Of a DNA stretch of 64,000 nt, positions 24,295 through 31,223 are shown one piece after another. This stretch comes from Bacteroidales bacterium (GTDB lineage: Bacteria > Bacteroidota > Bacteroidia > Bacteroidales > P3). Location: the NCBI GenBank assembly GCA_017429685.1, contig JAFROL010000029.1, positions 1 to 64,000 on the forward strand. The letters run 5' to 3'. Position numbers and translations under genes: made by a program. The notes under the pieces are model-generated. The model ran no database searches. It was not told the DNA's origin and saw only the letters and a program-made list of their open reading frames with translations. The stretch's first letter is position 1, and each line of letters starts with the position of its first letter.

Positions 24295-24325
24295 TGCAGG
24301 CGATGCGTTTTGCGCATCGCCTGCA
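24295..24325 (-). terminator. Strong hairpin after the repeat-rich protein gene
   Basis: GCAGGCGATGCG and CGCATCGCCTGC around TTTTG; on the reverse strand it is followed by ATACTTTTAAAA. The T-run is weak but the stem is strong. Confidence 0.65.
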
Positions 24326-24341
24326 GGATGTTTTGGTTTAG

Positions 24342-25610
24342 TTATCTTCTTGACTGTGAACCTCTGTTTGTGGTTCCGTTCGATGTTCCGCGGCTGCTTG
24401 TGCCAGTGTTGGCGTTGCTGCCTCGGCTGCTGCTTCCGGTGCTCACATTGCTTGTTCCGCGGCTGCTGGTGCTAGTGTTTACATTGCTAGTTCCGCGGCT
24501 GCTGGTGCCGGTGCTTACATTGCTTGTTCCACGGCTGCTGCTGCCAGTGTTTACATTGCTTGTTCCACGGCTACTGCTGCCGGTGTTGGTGTTGCTGCCA
24601 CGGCTGCTGCTGCCGGTGCTCACATTGCTTGTCCCGCGGCTGCTGCTGCCGGTGTTGGTGTTGCTGCCACGACTGCTGGTCCCAGTGTTGGTGTTGCTGC
24701 CACGGCTGCTTGTCCCAGTGTTGGTGTTGCTGCCACGGCTACTGGTCCCAGTGTTGGTGTTGCTGCCACGGTTGCTGCTGCCGGTGTTCACAGCTCCGTT
24801 GTTATTGCCGCGTCCGTTTGTGCTGGGCGATGTGGCAGCCCCGCGTCCGCTGGTCGATGGGGTGTTTTCTATGGTGCTGCGGTTGGTGGTGCCAGGGTTT
24901 CCGGCATTGTTCATATTGTTGCCCGAACGTGCTCCGCCAGCGTTGTTGAAGCTTGTGCTGCGAGTGCCTGCAGTTACACGGCCGTTGCCGCCGATATATC
25001 CGTGGCCGTCAGGTGTCTGCGGGTAGTTCACGCCAGGAGTGAAGGGGCGCACAGGTACCGGTGCAGGGGTGTGGGGCGTACGCATATAATAGGGGTGGTA
25101 TGGCCAGGGACCTCCGGCAGGGGGCATTGGCGGACGCCATCCATAGCGGTGTATTTCATAGTGGTATGTGTATCCGTGGTTGAAGTGCGGATCGTGGTAG
25201 TGGCGCACGAAAGCGTTGTATGGTGGCATTGTCCAGTAGAAGTTCGGTGTCGCCACAGTGCTGCGGAAACGCAGATACTGTGCGGCGCTGTACATACGGT
25301 TGCCGTAGGCGTTGTAGAGCCAGATGCACGACAGGTCGATGGGCATATATATCTCCTCGCCAGTGTATGCATCATAGCCGTACAGCCAGATTTCGTAGTA
25401 CTTGCTGTTGACTCGCTCGGCCCACACCTCGTTGACTATTACGTAGGTTGCCAGCTCGTAGTCATATCCGCAGTAAATCATCAGCTCGTTCTGCGCGTCG
25501 AGTGTGTTTGCTACGCGGGCTGCTTGCGAGCGCGTGAAGTAGCGCACCGAGTTGGCCGAGGCCACAAAGACCGTCATAACCATCATTAATGTCAAGATCA
25601 GTTTTTTCAT
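24342..25610 (-). CDS. Exported protein with 11-residue Ser/Arg/Gly/Asn/Thr repeats
   Basis: The protein has 422 residues. The signal peptide is MKKLILTLMMVMTVFVASAN. A folded N-terminal domain (about 22-140) is aromatic-rich (GYDYELATYVIVNEVWAERV, MPPYNAFVRHYHDPHF), then a Pro/Tyr/His-rich linker reaches about residue 205. The rest is low complexity: roughly thirteen units of SSRGSNTNTGT or SSRGTSNVSTG, period 11 residues (33 bp), ending GSQSRR. There is no T9SS C-terminal domain. I do not recognise the N-terminal family. It is probably a cell-envelope protein with a flexible, basic, possibly glycosylated tail. Confidence 0.75.
   Translation of the reverse strand: MKKLILTLMMVMTVFVASANSVRYFTRSQAARVANTLDAQNELMIYCGYDYELATYVIVNEVWAERVNSKYYEIWLYGYDAYTGEEIYMPIDLSCIWLYNAYGNRMYSAAQYLRFRSTVATPNFYWTMPPYNAFVRHYHDPHFNHGYTYHYEIHRYGWRPPMPPAGGPWPYHPYYMRTPHTPAPVPVRPFTPGVNYPQTPDGHGYIGGNGRVTAGTRSTSFNNAGGARSGNNMNNAGNPGTTNRSTIENTPSTSGRGAATSPSTNGRGNNNGAVNTGSSNRGSNTNTGTSSRGSNTNTGTSSRGSNTNTGTSSRGSNTNTGSSSRGTSNVSTGSSSRGSNTNTGSSSRGTSNVNTGSSSRGTSNVSTGTSSRGTSNVNTSTSSRGTSNVSTGSSSRGSNANTGTSSRGTSNGTTNRGSQSRR
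24363..24790. repeat. 33-bp coding minisatellite
   Basis: About thirteen near-identical 33-bp units within the gene above; consecutive blocks share runs such as GTTGCTGCCACGGCTGCT. Copy number is likely to vary between strains. Confidence 0.85.
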
Positions 25611-25989
25611 TGTTTGCTCCTTTCTGTTTTGCTCGTCGGCCTTGTGGCCTCCGAAAGGTTTATTGTTATTTTAACTTTTGTATTTCTTGAACGATAAAAC
25701 TTTTCGTTTTTAACTAATTTTATAAAATAGGCTCTTTTTGTGCTCAATTGTGTAATTATCATATATGTTGTGTCGTGCAACACAATATGAATCAAAATTG
25801 CAAAGTTATGAAAAAAAAACCGTTCATCGATATTGTGATGCAATTTTTTTATCAACCCAACCATTAATCTATAAAATTTTTGACAAAAAAATAAAAAAAT
25901 CCTTGCATATCAAAAAAAGTTTGTATCTTTGCACTCCGAAAACAGAGGTGAAAACGATTGAAAAATCAATACAAGCTTCTGACTTTCAA
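25611..25989. other. AT-rich intergenic region
   Basis: No gene is seen. It is strongly AT-rich around 25800-25920 and ends in the tRNA promoter. A promoter for the reverse gene at 25610 is expected here but no clear box was found. Confidence 0.5.
25924..25931 (+). promoter_or_regulatory. Promoter TATCTTTG for tRNA-Ser
   Basis: Consensus -7 followed by C, with CTTGCATATC upstream as -33 region; 59 bases before the mature tRNA. Confidence 0.75.
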
Positions 25990-26076
25990 GGAGAGATGCC
26001 GGAGTGGTCGATCGGGGCGGTCTCGAAAACCGTTGACCAGCTTGCTGGTCCCAGGGTTCGAATCCCTGTCTCTCCG
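25990..26076 (+). tRNA. tRNA-Ser (anticodon CGA)
   Basis: An 87-nt class II tRNA. The acceptor is GGAGAGA with TCTCTCC and discriminator G. The anticodon stem-loop GGTCTCGAAAACC carries CGA. A long variable arm (TTGACCAGCTTGCTGGTC) and the T arm CAGGGTTCGAATCCCTG are present. CCA is not encoded. It reads UCG codons. Confidence 0.97.
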
Positions 26077-26080
26077 CAAG

Positions 26081-26111
26081 AAAAAAGCAACCATCTTTGG
26101 TTGCTTTTTTT
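26081..26111 (+). terminator. Terminator after tRNA-Ser
   Basis: AAAAAAGCAACC and GGTTGCTTTTTTT around ATCTTT. Confidence 0.9.
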
Positions 26112-26170
26112 GTTTTGCCTTTTTTTGTTGGCGAGGTGGAATTCTTATGCAATAAATCGATATTTTTATG

Positions 26171-26178
26171 TATATTTG
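26171..26178 (+). promoter_or_regulatory. Promoter TATATTTG of the dipeptidyl peptidase gene
   Basis: Consensus -7 followed by C, 31 bases before the start codon. Confidence 0.7.
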
Positions 26179-26208
26179 CAATCCCGATTGAAACAAAAAA
26201 AACGCAAT

Positions 26209-28446
26209 ATGAAACGATTAACTATTTTATTATCAATGTTTGCAGCAATTAATTGCATCGTTGCACAGCCGACAAAACAGATAACTCTCGAAGATATTTG
26301 GGCCAAGGGCACTTTTGCGCCGCGCGGCATCCAGAGCATCCGTTCGATGCAGGACGGCGAGCACTACTGCGTGCTGACGCGCAACGGCATCGAGAAGTAC
26401 TCGTACAAGACGGGCGAAAGCGAAGGCCTGGTGTGCAACTTTGGCGGCCCGGCAATGGCCAAGAAAGCTAAACCGCTGCCCCCGATTGAGAGCTATGAGT
26501 TCTCGGCCGACGAGCAGAAGATATTGCTCAGCAGCGGCTTCGAACCCATTTATCGCCATAGTGGCGTGTCGGACTACTATATCTATAGCGTCGCCGACGG
26601 CACCTTCACCAAAATCAGCAACGAGGGCAAGCAGCGCCTGACGACCCTCAGCCCCGATGGCACCAAGGTGGCATATGTGCGCGACAACAACCTGTTCTAT
26701 ATGGACTTGGAGTCGCTCGAGGAACATCAGATTACCACCGACGGCCGCATCAACGCCATCATCAACGGCACCACCGACTGGGTCTACGAGGAGGAGTTCG
26801 CCATCACGCAGGGTTTCTACTGGAGTCCAGACTCGAAGCGCATCGCCTACTATCGCTTCGACGAGAGCCGCGTCAGCGAGTTCACTATGCAGACCTGGGG
26901 CGGCCTTTATCCCGAAAACTACAACTACAAATATCCCAAAGCCGGCGAGGACAACTCGGTGGTGGATATCTACATCTACACCCTCGAGGACGGCAAAGCT
27001 ATGCGCCTTGAGACAGGTAGCGAAAACGATCAGTACCTGCCGCGTATGCAGTGGACCAAGGACCCCAACGTGCTGGCTTTTATGCGTATGAACCGCCTGC
27101 AGAACCGTATGGAACTGCTGACCGCCAACGCCACCACGGGCAAAATCCGCCCGCTCTACACCGAAGAGGACAAGGCCTACGTCGAGGTGCCCGGCACGTG
27201 GCGCTTCCTCGCCGACGGCAAGTCGTTTCTCATCACCAGCGAGCGCGACGGCTACAACCACATCTACCTCTACGGTATGGACGGACAGCTTATTCGCCAA
27301 ATTACTACTGGCAATTTCGATGTCGTCAATATATGCGGCATCGACGAGAAGAACCAGAAAATCTATTTCCGCAGCCACGAAAGCGGTGCTATTAATACCG
27401 ATCTCTATGCTATCGATTTCAAGGGCAAAAAGAAAGAATGCCTCAACTACGACGCCAAGGACAAGCAGAATGCCGATTACGGCGCCGACGGCATCCGCGA
27501 CGGCAAATACATCCTTGGCTCATACAACGCCACCTTCAGCGACGGCTGCAAATACTACATCTGCACATTCAGCAGCGCCAACTGTGCCCCGCGCTATACG
27601 CTGCACGACAGCAAAGGCAAGATTATCAAAGTGCTGCAGGACAATGCAGCCCTGCAGCAGCGTCTGGCCGAATACGGTCGCGAGCGCAAGGAGTTTGGCA
27701 CCCTCAAGACCGACGAAGGTGTAGAACTGAACTACTACATCATCAAGCCTGCCGACTTCGACAGCAGCAAGCAGTACCCGCTCTTCTTCTACGTCTATGG
27801 CGGTCCTGGCAACCAGCAGGTTACTAATGCCTACGGCTGGAGCGACTACAATTGGTTCCGTATGCTGGCCCAGAAGGGCTATGTCGTGGCCTGCTTCGAT
27901 GGTCGCGGCACGGGCGGCCGCGGTGCCGACTTCAAGAAGGTGACCTATCGCAACTTGGGCCACTACGAGTGCATTGACGCCATCGCAGCAGCCAAGTGGT
28001 TCGGCCGCAAGTCTTGGATCGACGAGAACCGCATCGGCATCTTCGGCTGGAGCTTCGGCGGATACCTTTCGTCGCTCTGCATCCTGAAGGGCAACGACGT
28101 CTTCAAGAGCGCCATCGCTGTGGCTCCCGTCACCACCTGGCGCTACTACGACAACATCTACACCGAGCGCTTCCTGCAGCGTCCGCAGGACAACCCCGAC
28201 GGCTACGACAACAATTCGCCCATCAACTTCGCTGACCGCCTGAAAGGCAACTACTTGCTGGTTCACGGCACGGGCGACGACAACGTCCATTTCCAGAACG
28301 CCCTCGATCTCGTCACCGCCCTCGAGAAGGCCGACAAACAGTTCGAGATGCGCGTCTATCCCAACAAGAACCACAGCATCTACGGCGGCAACACCCGCCT
28401 GAACCTCTACAAGCTGATGACCGACTTTATCGAACGCAAACTGTAA
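26209..28446 (+). CDS. dpp4: Dipeptidyl peptidase IV (S9B)
   Basis: The protein has 745 residues from ATG 26209 with a signal peptide (MKRLTILLSMFAAINCIVAQ). An N-terminal beta-propeller spans about 40-500 and contains the DWVYEEEF motif that binds the substrate N terminus. The alpha/beta-hydrolase domain has GWSFGG (Ser about 615), HGTGDDNVHFQ (Asp about 690) and KNHSIYGG (His about 722). It releases X-Pro or X-Ala dipeptides from peptide N termini in the periplasm. Longer upstream frames run through the tRNA and are rejected. With the two secreted endopeptidases it forms a peptide-supply set. Confidence 0.95.
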   Translation: MKRLTILLSMFAAINCIVAQPTKQITLEDIWAKGTFAPRGIQSIRSMQDGEHYCVLTRNGIEKYSYKTGESEGLVCNFGGPAMAKKAKPLPPIESYEFSADEQKILLSSGFEPIYRHSGVSDYYIYSVADGTFTKISNEGKQRLTTLSPDGTKVAYVRDNNLFYMDLESLEEHQITTDGRINAIINGTTDWVYEEEFAITQGFYWSPDSKRIAYYRFDESRVSEFTMQTWGGLYPENYNYKYPKAGEDNSVVDIYIYTLEDGKAMRLETGSENDQYLPRMQWTKDPNVLAFMRMNRLQNRMELLTANATTGKIRPLYTEEDKAYVEVPGTWRFLADGKSFLITSERDGYNHIYLYGMDGQLIRQITTGNFDVVNICGIDEKNQKIYFRSHESGAINTDLYAIDFKGKKKECLNYDAKDKQNADYGADGIRDGKYILGSYNATFSDGCKYYICTFSSANCAPRYTLHDSKGKIIKVLQDNAALQQRLAEYGRERKEFGTLKTDEGVELNYYIIKPADFDSSKQYPLFFYVYGGPGNQQVTNAYGWSDYNWFRMLAQKGYVVACFDGRGTGGRGADFKKVTYRNLGHYECIDAIAAAKWFGRKSWIDENRIGIFGWSFGGYLSSLCILKGNDVFKSAIAVAPVTTWRYYDNIYTERFLQRPQDNPDGYDNNSPINFADRLKGNYLLVHGTGDDNVHFQNALDLVTALEKADKQFEMRVYPNKNHSIYGGNTRLNLYKLMTDFIERKL

Positions 28447-28830
28447 GGAAGCGGAAAACGGAGAGCGGAAAACGGAAATGTGAGAACAATGCCGGCGTGT
28501 CAGCATCCCCGCCGCAGGCGGAATTAATCTACAAGATCCATAAGATCTCGCTCGCATTTGCGAGCAGGAAAATGTATTTTCGCTTTTCGGACAATCTATA
28601 AAATCTACAAGATCCACAAGATTTCGCTCGCATTTGCGAGCAGGCGAATAAAGCCCCTTGCCCTTTGGGCAGAGATCCTGTAGATCTGGTTGATTATCGC
28701 TCTTCATCCCCGCCGCAGGCGGAATTAATCTACAAGATCTACAAGATCTCGCTCGCACTTGCGAGCAGGCGAATTCTAACTTTATATTCCACCGACACAA
28801 AAAGAATTTTGCCAGTTTAAAAATAATGCG
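28447..28830. repeat. REP-like intergenic repeat cluster
   Basis: Three copies of a composite element: CCGCCGCAGGCGG (hairpin), GAATTAATCTACAAGATC, then CTCGCATTTGCGAG (hairpin). They lie at about 28505-28568, 28591-28650 and 28706-28768; the middle one lacks the first hairpin. Before them is an AGCGGAAAAC repeat (28448-28478). Further copies are at about 29612-29655 and 40866-40930. No gene is present. Confidence 0.85.
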
Positions 28831-28838
28831 TAACTTTG
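28831..28838 (+). promoter_or_regulatory. Promoter TAACTTTG of mntA-hepT
   Basis: Consensus -7 with TTTTG exactly 19 bases upstream (28807-28811). The whole promoter is duplicated at 29688-29719. Confidence 0.8.
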
Positions 28839-28864
28839 CACCGCCGAATTGAGAGAATAAAACA

Positions 28865-29164
28865 ATGAGTACCGCCGAAATATCAAAGGTCATTGCCGAC
28901 TATTTCGCCACCCAGCCAGTGGTGCGGGCTTGGCTTTTCGGCTCCTACGCACGCGGCGAACAACGCGAGGATAGCGACATCGATATCCTGGTCGATTTTG
29001 ACGAAAACGAGCGAGTGGGCCTGCTGCGTCACATACACATAATGAACGAACTTCAAGACATCCTTAACAAAGAGGTCGATCTTGTGACCAATGGCACACT
29101 TCTGCCATTTGCTGAGAAAACCGCCAACCGTGATAAAAAACTTATCTATGAGAGAGCAAATTAA
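28865..29164 (+). CDS. mntA: MntA-type minimal nucleotidyltransferase antitoxin
   Basis: The protein has 99 residues. The nucleotidyltransferase motif GSYARGEQREDSDIDILVDF has Gly26-Ser27 and Asp38/Asp40 (GSx10DxD). The family adds AMP to a tyrosine of the partner HepT toxin and thereby neutralises it (type VII toxin-antitoxin). Its end overlaps the hepT start by 17 bases, so expression is coupled. The first 30 codons and promoter recur as a broken copy at 29746. Recognition is firm; activity in this organism is inferred. Confidence 0.9.
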   Translation: MSTAEISKVIADYFATQPVVRAWLFGSYARGEQREDSDIDILVDFDENERVGLLRHIHIMNELQDILNKEVDLVTNGTLLPFAEKTANRDKKLIYERAN

Positions 29165-29498
29165 AGATGTAAACCGTCTGCGGCATATGCTTGAAGCTAT
29201 AGACAATGTCAGCGAGTTTACCAAAGGAGTTACTTTCGATAATCTTGTTGGCGATAAAATCCTTTGCCACGCCATTATCCATAATATACAAGTAGTAGGA
29301 GAGGCTGCCTATAAACTGACAAAAGAGTTTTGCTTGTCGCACCCTGAAGTGGAGTGGCGCGACATCATCGCTTTGCGCCACGTGTTAGTGCACGACTATT
29401 TCAGGATAGATATGGAAGAATTGTGGCATATATCAAAAGAAGAACTTCTTCCCTTAAGGGAACAAATAGATTTGTATTTGAAAACAATGCCAGAATAG
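29148..29498 (+). CDS. hepT: HepT-type HEPN ribonuclease toxin
   Basis: The protein has 116 residues from ATG 29148 (MREQIKDVNRLRHMLEAI). The HEPN active-site motif RX4HXY is R77-HVLV-H82-D-Y84 in LRHVLVHDYF; Tyr84 is the expected target of MntA. All-helical. HepT toxins cleave RNA (tRNA or mRNA) when unmodified. It overlaps mntA by 17 bases. It forms the first of two toxin-type modules in this AT-rich accessory stretch. Confidence 0.9.
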   Translation: MREQIKDVNRLRHMLEAIDNVSEFTKGVTFDNLVGDKILCHAIIHNIQVVGEAAYKLTKEFCLSHPEVEWRDIIALRHVLVHDYFRIDMEELWHISKEELLPLREQIDLYLKTMPE

Positions 29499-29611
29499 CC
29501 TGTTGTGTTGACGTGGCAGCGATACGATTGATTGTAATTTACGGACATAAATATAATTTCTGGATAATTCCTGGTAATTCCTGTTAAAAGAAAATTTTAC
29601 CGTTTACTTAT

Positions 29612-29855
29612 TTACAAGATCTACAAGATCTCGCTCGCATTTGCGAGCAGGCGAATTCTAACTTTATATCCCCCGACACAAAAAGAATTTTGCCAGTTTA
29701 AAAATAATGCGTAACTTTGCACCGCCGAAATAAGGGAATAAAACAATGAGTACAGCCGAAATATCAAAGGTCATTGCCGACTATTTCGCCACCCAGCCAG
29801 TGGTGCGGGCTTGGCTTTTCTGCTCCTACGCACGCGGCGAACATTGCGAGGACAG
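29612..29855. repeat. Duplicated segment carrying REP element, promoter and 5' part of mntA
   Basis: Bases 29612-29855 repeat 28735-28975 almost exactly: ACAAGATCTCGCTCGCA-type REP, the GAATTCTAACTTTATAT block, TAACTTTGC promoter and the first 30 or so mntA codons. The copies diverge after the codons for GSYARGE. The left edge falls inside the REP element, suggesting recombination at the REP. Confidence 0.9.
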
Positions 29856-29883
29856 CGTTTACCTTTACTCGCAAGAGTACTGA
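29746..29883 (+). pseudogene. Truncated duplicate of mntA
   Basis: It has 45 codons then TGA. The first 25 residues are identical to MntA (one silent change). The catalytic Gly is changed (FGSYARG to FCSYARG), and after ARGE the frame runs into unrelated codons. The aspartates are missing, so no nucleotidyltransferase can be made. It may still produce a short peptide from an intact promoter. Confidence 0.88.
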
Positions 29884-29949
29884 TAATGACATTTTCTTCT
29901 TTATGAGGGATTGAAAAAAATATATATAAGGATGTAATTCGAGGTGATT

Positions 29950-30219
29950 ATGCAAGAGGATAAATCAATACGACAGATGCCTGCTTTTACAAAAGAAGTA
30001 CTGCAAAATATTTTTTCAGCTTCGTGTGTTGAAGCGGCAGCAGAAGCCGAGAATGTCTCTTCCGCCGATATGTACGAGCGAATGAAGGCTGTTAACCTTT
30101 TTTCCGAATTGATTTATCCTTGCTATGAAACCCTACACACCCAAAGTCGACGAATTGTGACAGAGGATATACTTGAAGCATTATACCGTAGGGAAGCCAA
30201 GAAAGGAGATGCCGTATGA
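29950..30219 (+). CDS. DUF3791 family protein (first of pair)
   Basis: The protein has 89 residues from ATG 29950, preceded by GAGGTGA, a clear ribosome-binding site; GTG 29944 is an alternative start. The C-terminal part IYPCYETLHTQSRRIVTEDI matches DUF3791 proteins (Y-E-x-L-H-T-x-S). All-helical, acidic. It overlaps the DUF3990 gene by four bases (ATGA). These small proteins are consistently paired with DUF3990 genes, so it is probably a subunit or antitoxin of that module. The function is not established. Confidence 0.78.
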   Translation: MQEDKSIRQMPAFTKEVLQNIFSASCVEAAAEAENVSSADMYERMKAVNLFSELIYPCYETLHTQSRRIVTEDILEALYRREAKKGDAV

Positions 30220-30701
30220 GAGTGTATCACGGAGGGACAGAAGAAATCAAACAACCGGAAGCATCCAAAGGCCGTCAGGGATTGGATTTCGGCCGTGGAT
30301 TCTATGTCACGGATATTCAAGGGCAAGCCGAGGCTTGGGCCGACCGTATGGCACGTATAAGGATGGAAAGCGGCATCGTCAGTGTGTATAATTTTGATAT
30401 TGAAAAAGCAAAGGAGTGGTGTCGCTATAAAAAATTTGACGAATACGACGAAAACTGGCTGGTTTTTATCGTTGCCAACCGGCAGGGTTTGTATCGAGGC
30501 CAAGTGTACGACATCGTCGAAGGCGGTGTGGCAAACGACAGGGTGATTGACACTGTTGAAGCCTATATGTCACATTTGATGCCTATAGAGACCGCTTTAC
30601 TTGAACTGTCAAAACATCGCCCTAATAACCAAATATGTATCTGTTCGCAGAAGGTTTTGGACAGTCATTTGCATTTTGTTGAATCGTTAATAATTAAATG
30701 A
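30216..30701 (+). CDS. DUF3990 family protein, ADP-ribosyltransferase-like
   Basis: The protein has 161 residues. VYHGGTEEI at the N terminus, LDFGRGFYVT, then AEAWADR, YNFDIEKA, YDIVEGGVANDRVIDT and PNNQICICSQKVLD form the DUF3990 core. The YHG...GFYVT pair resembles the nucleotide-binding half of PARP/ADP-ribosyltransferase folds. It sits between two DUF3791 genes, overlapping the first by four bases and three bases before the second. This is a candidate toxin of a three-gene module. ADP-ribosylation is inferred from fold similarity, not shown. Confidence 0.82.
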   Translation: MRVYHGGTEEIKQPEASKGRQGLDFGRGFYVTDIQGQAEAWADRMARIRMESGIVSVYNFDIEKAKEWCRYKKFDEYDENWLVFIVANRQGLYRGQVYDIVEGGVANDRVIDTVEAYMSHLMPIETALLELSKHRPNNQICICSQKVLDSHLHFVESLIIK

Positions 30702-30704
30702 TAT

Positions 30705-30905
30705 ATGCTTAGTCCGTTGTTAATGTGGAATAAGATAGGCAGGATAGTAAGTTTGATAGCCTCCGATATGAATATCAGTTCCGAACAGGCACTGGATATG
30801 TTCTATCGTTCTCGCACAAACCAGTTGATGCGCGACCCCATTGTCAAACTCTACACATTTGGCGACCGCTATTTGGCAGACGAGGTTATGATGGAAAAAC
30901 ACTGA
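30705..30905 (+). CDS. DUF3791 family protein (second of pair)
   Basis: The protein has 66 residues. LLMWNKIGRIVSLIASDMNI, then EQALDMFYRSRT and YTFGDRYLADEVM, match the other DUF3791 type (W-N-K-I...A-L-D-x-F-Y-x-S). It starts three bases after the DUF3990 stop. A three-gene order DUF3791-DUF3990-DUF3791 therefore forms one tight operon behind a ribosome-binding site at 29941. The role is probably complex formation with the DUF3990 protein. Confidence 0.8.
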   Translation: MLSPLLMWNKIGRIVSLIASDMNISSEQALDMFYRSRTNQLMRDPIVKLYTFGDRYLADEVMMEKH

Positions 30906-31070
30906 TGGGTGTATTCTTGTGTTTTTGCATTAGACATATAGTGATAGCACTGTAAATAACAAATTGATATACAAACAAATTAAAACAATAGTCAATATAA
31001 TATTATAAACCAGAACAAAGTAGAGAATATACAAAAATAGAAAGACATAATAGCGTTTGCGCTTACGGAT
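30906..31070. other. AT-rich intergenic stretch upstream of the structured element
   Basis: About 70-80 percent AT with no recognisable gene. A promoter for the giant protease is expected here, but no clean TAnnTTTG with -33 was found. Confidence 0.45.
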
Positions 31071-31177
31071 AACGTTGAAGTTCCACAAATCAAACATCCC
31101 GTATGAGGCAGTAAACGCTCACGATGGTATCGTGGGCTTTACTTATCGGGATGTAGGTCGTGGAACACCTCAACGTT
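31071..31177 (+). ncRNA. 107-nt long multi-stem hairpin, candidate cis-acting RNA or inverted-repeat element
   Basis: The stems stack in one rod: AACGTTGA (31071-31078) with TCAACGTT (31170-31177); TTCCAC (31081-31086) with GTGGAA (31160-31165); ACATCCCG (31094-31101) with CGGGATGT (31147-31154); AGTAAA (31110-31115) with TTTACT (31138-31143); GC with GC; and CACGAT (31119-31124) with ATCGTG (31128-31133) around GGT. Internal loops separate them. It ends 46 bases before the protease start codon, so it would be in its 5' leader. I do not recognise a named riboswitch. Confidence 0.6.
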
Positions 31178-31223
31178 AATAAGCAGAGTCCACGTATTTT
31201 TATAAACACAAAAACAACAATAT

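Noticed and set aside
25765..26208. N-terminal extension of dipeptidyl peptidase through the tRNA
   Set aside because: It crosses tRNA-Ser and its terminator; the signal peptide starts at 26209.
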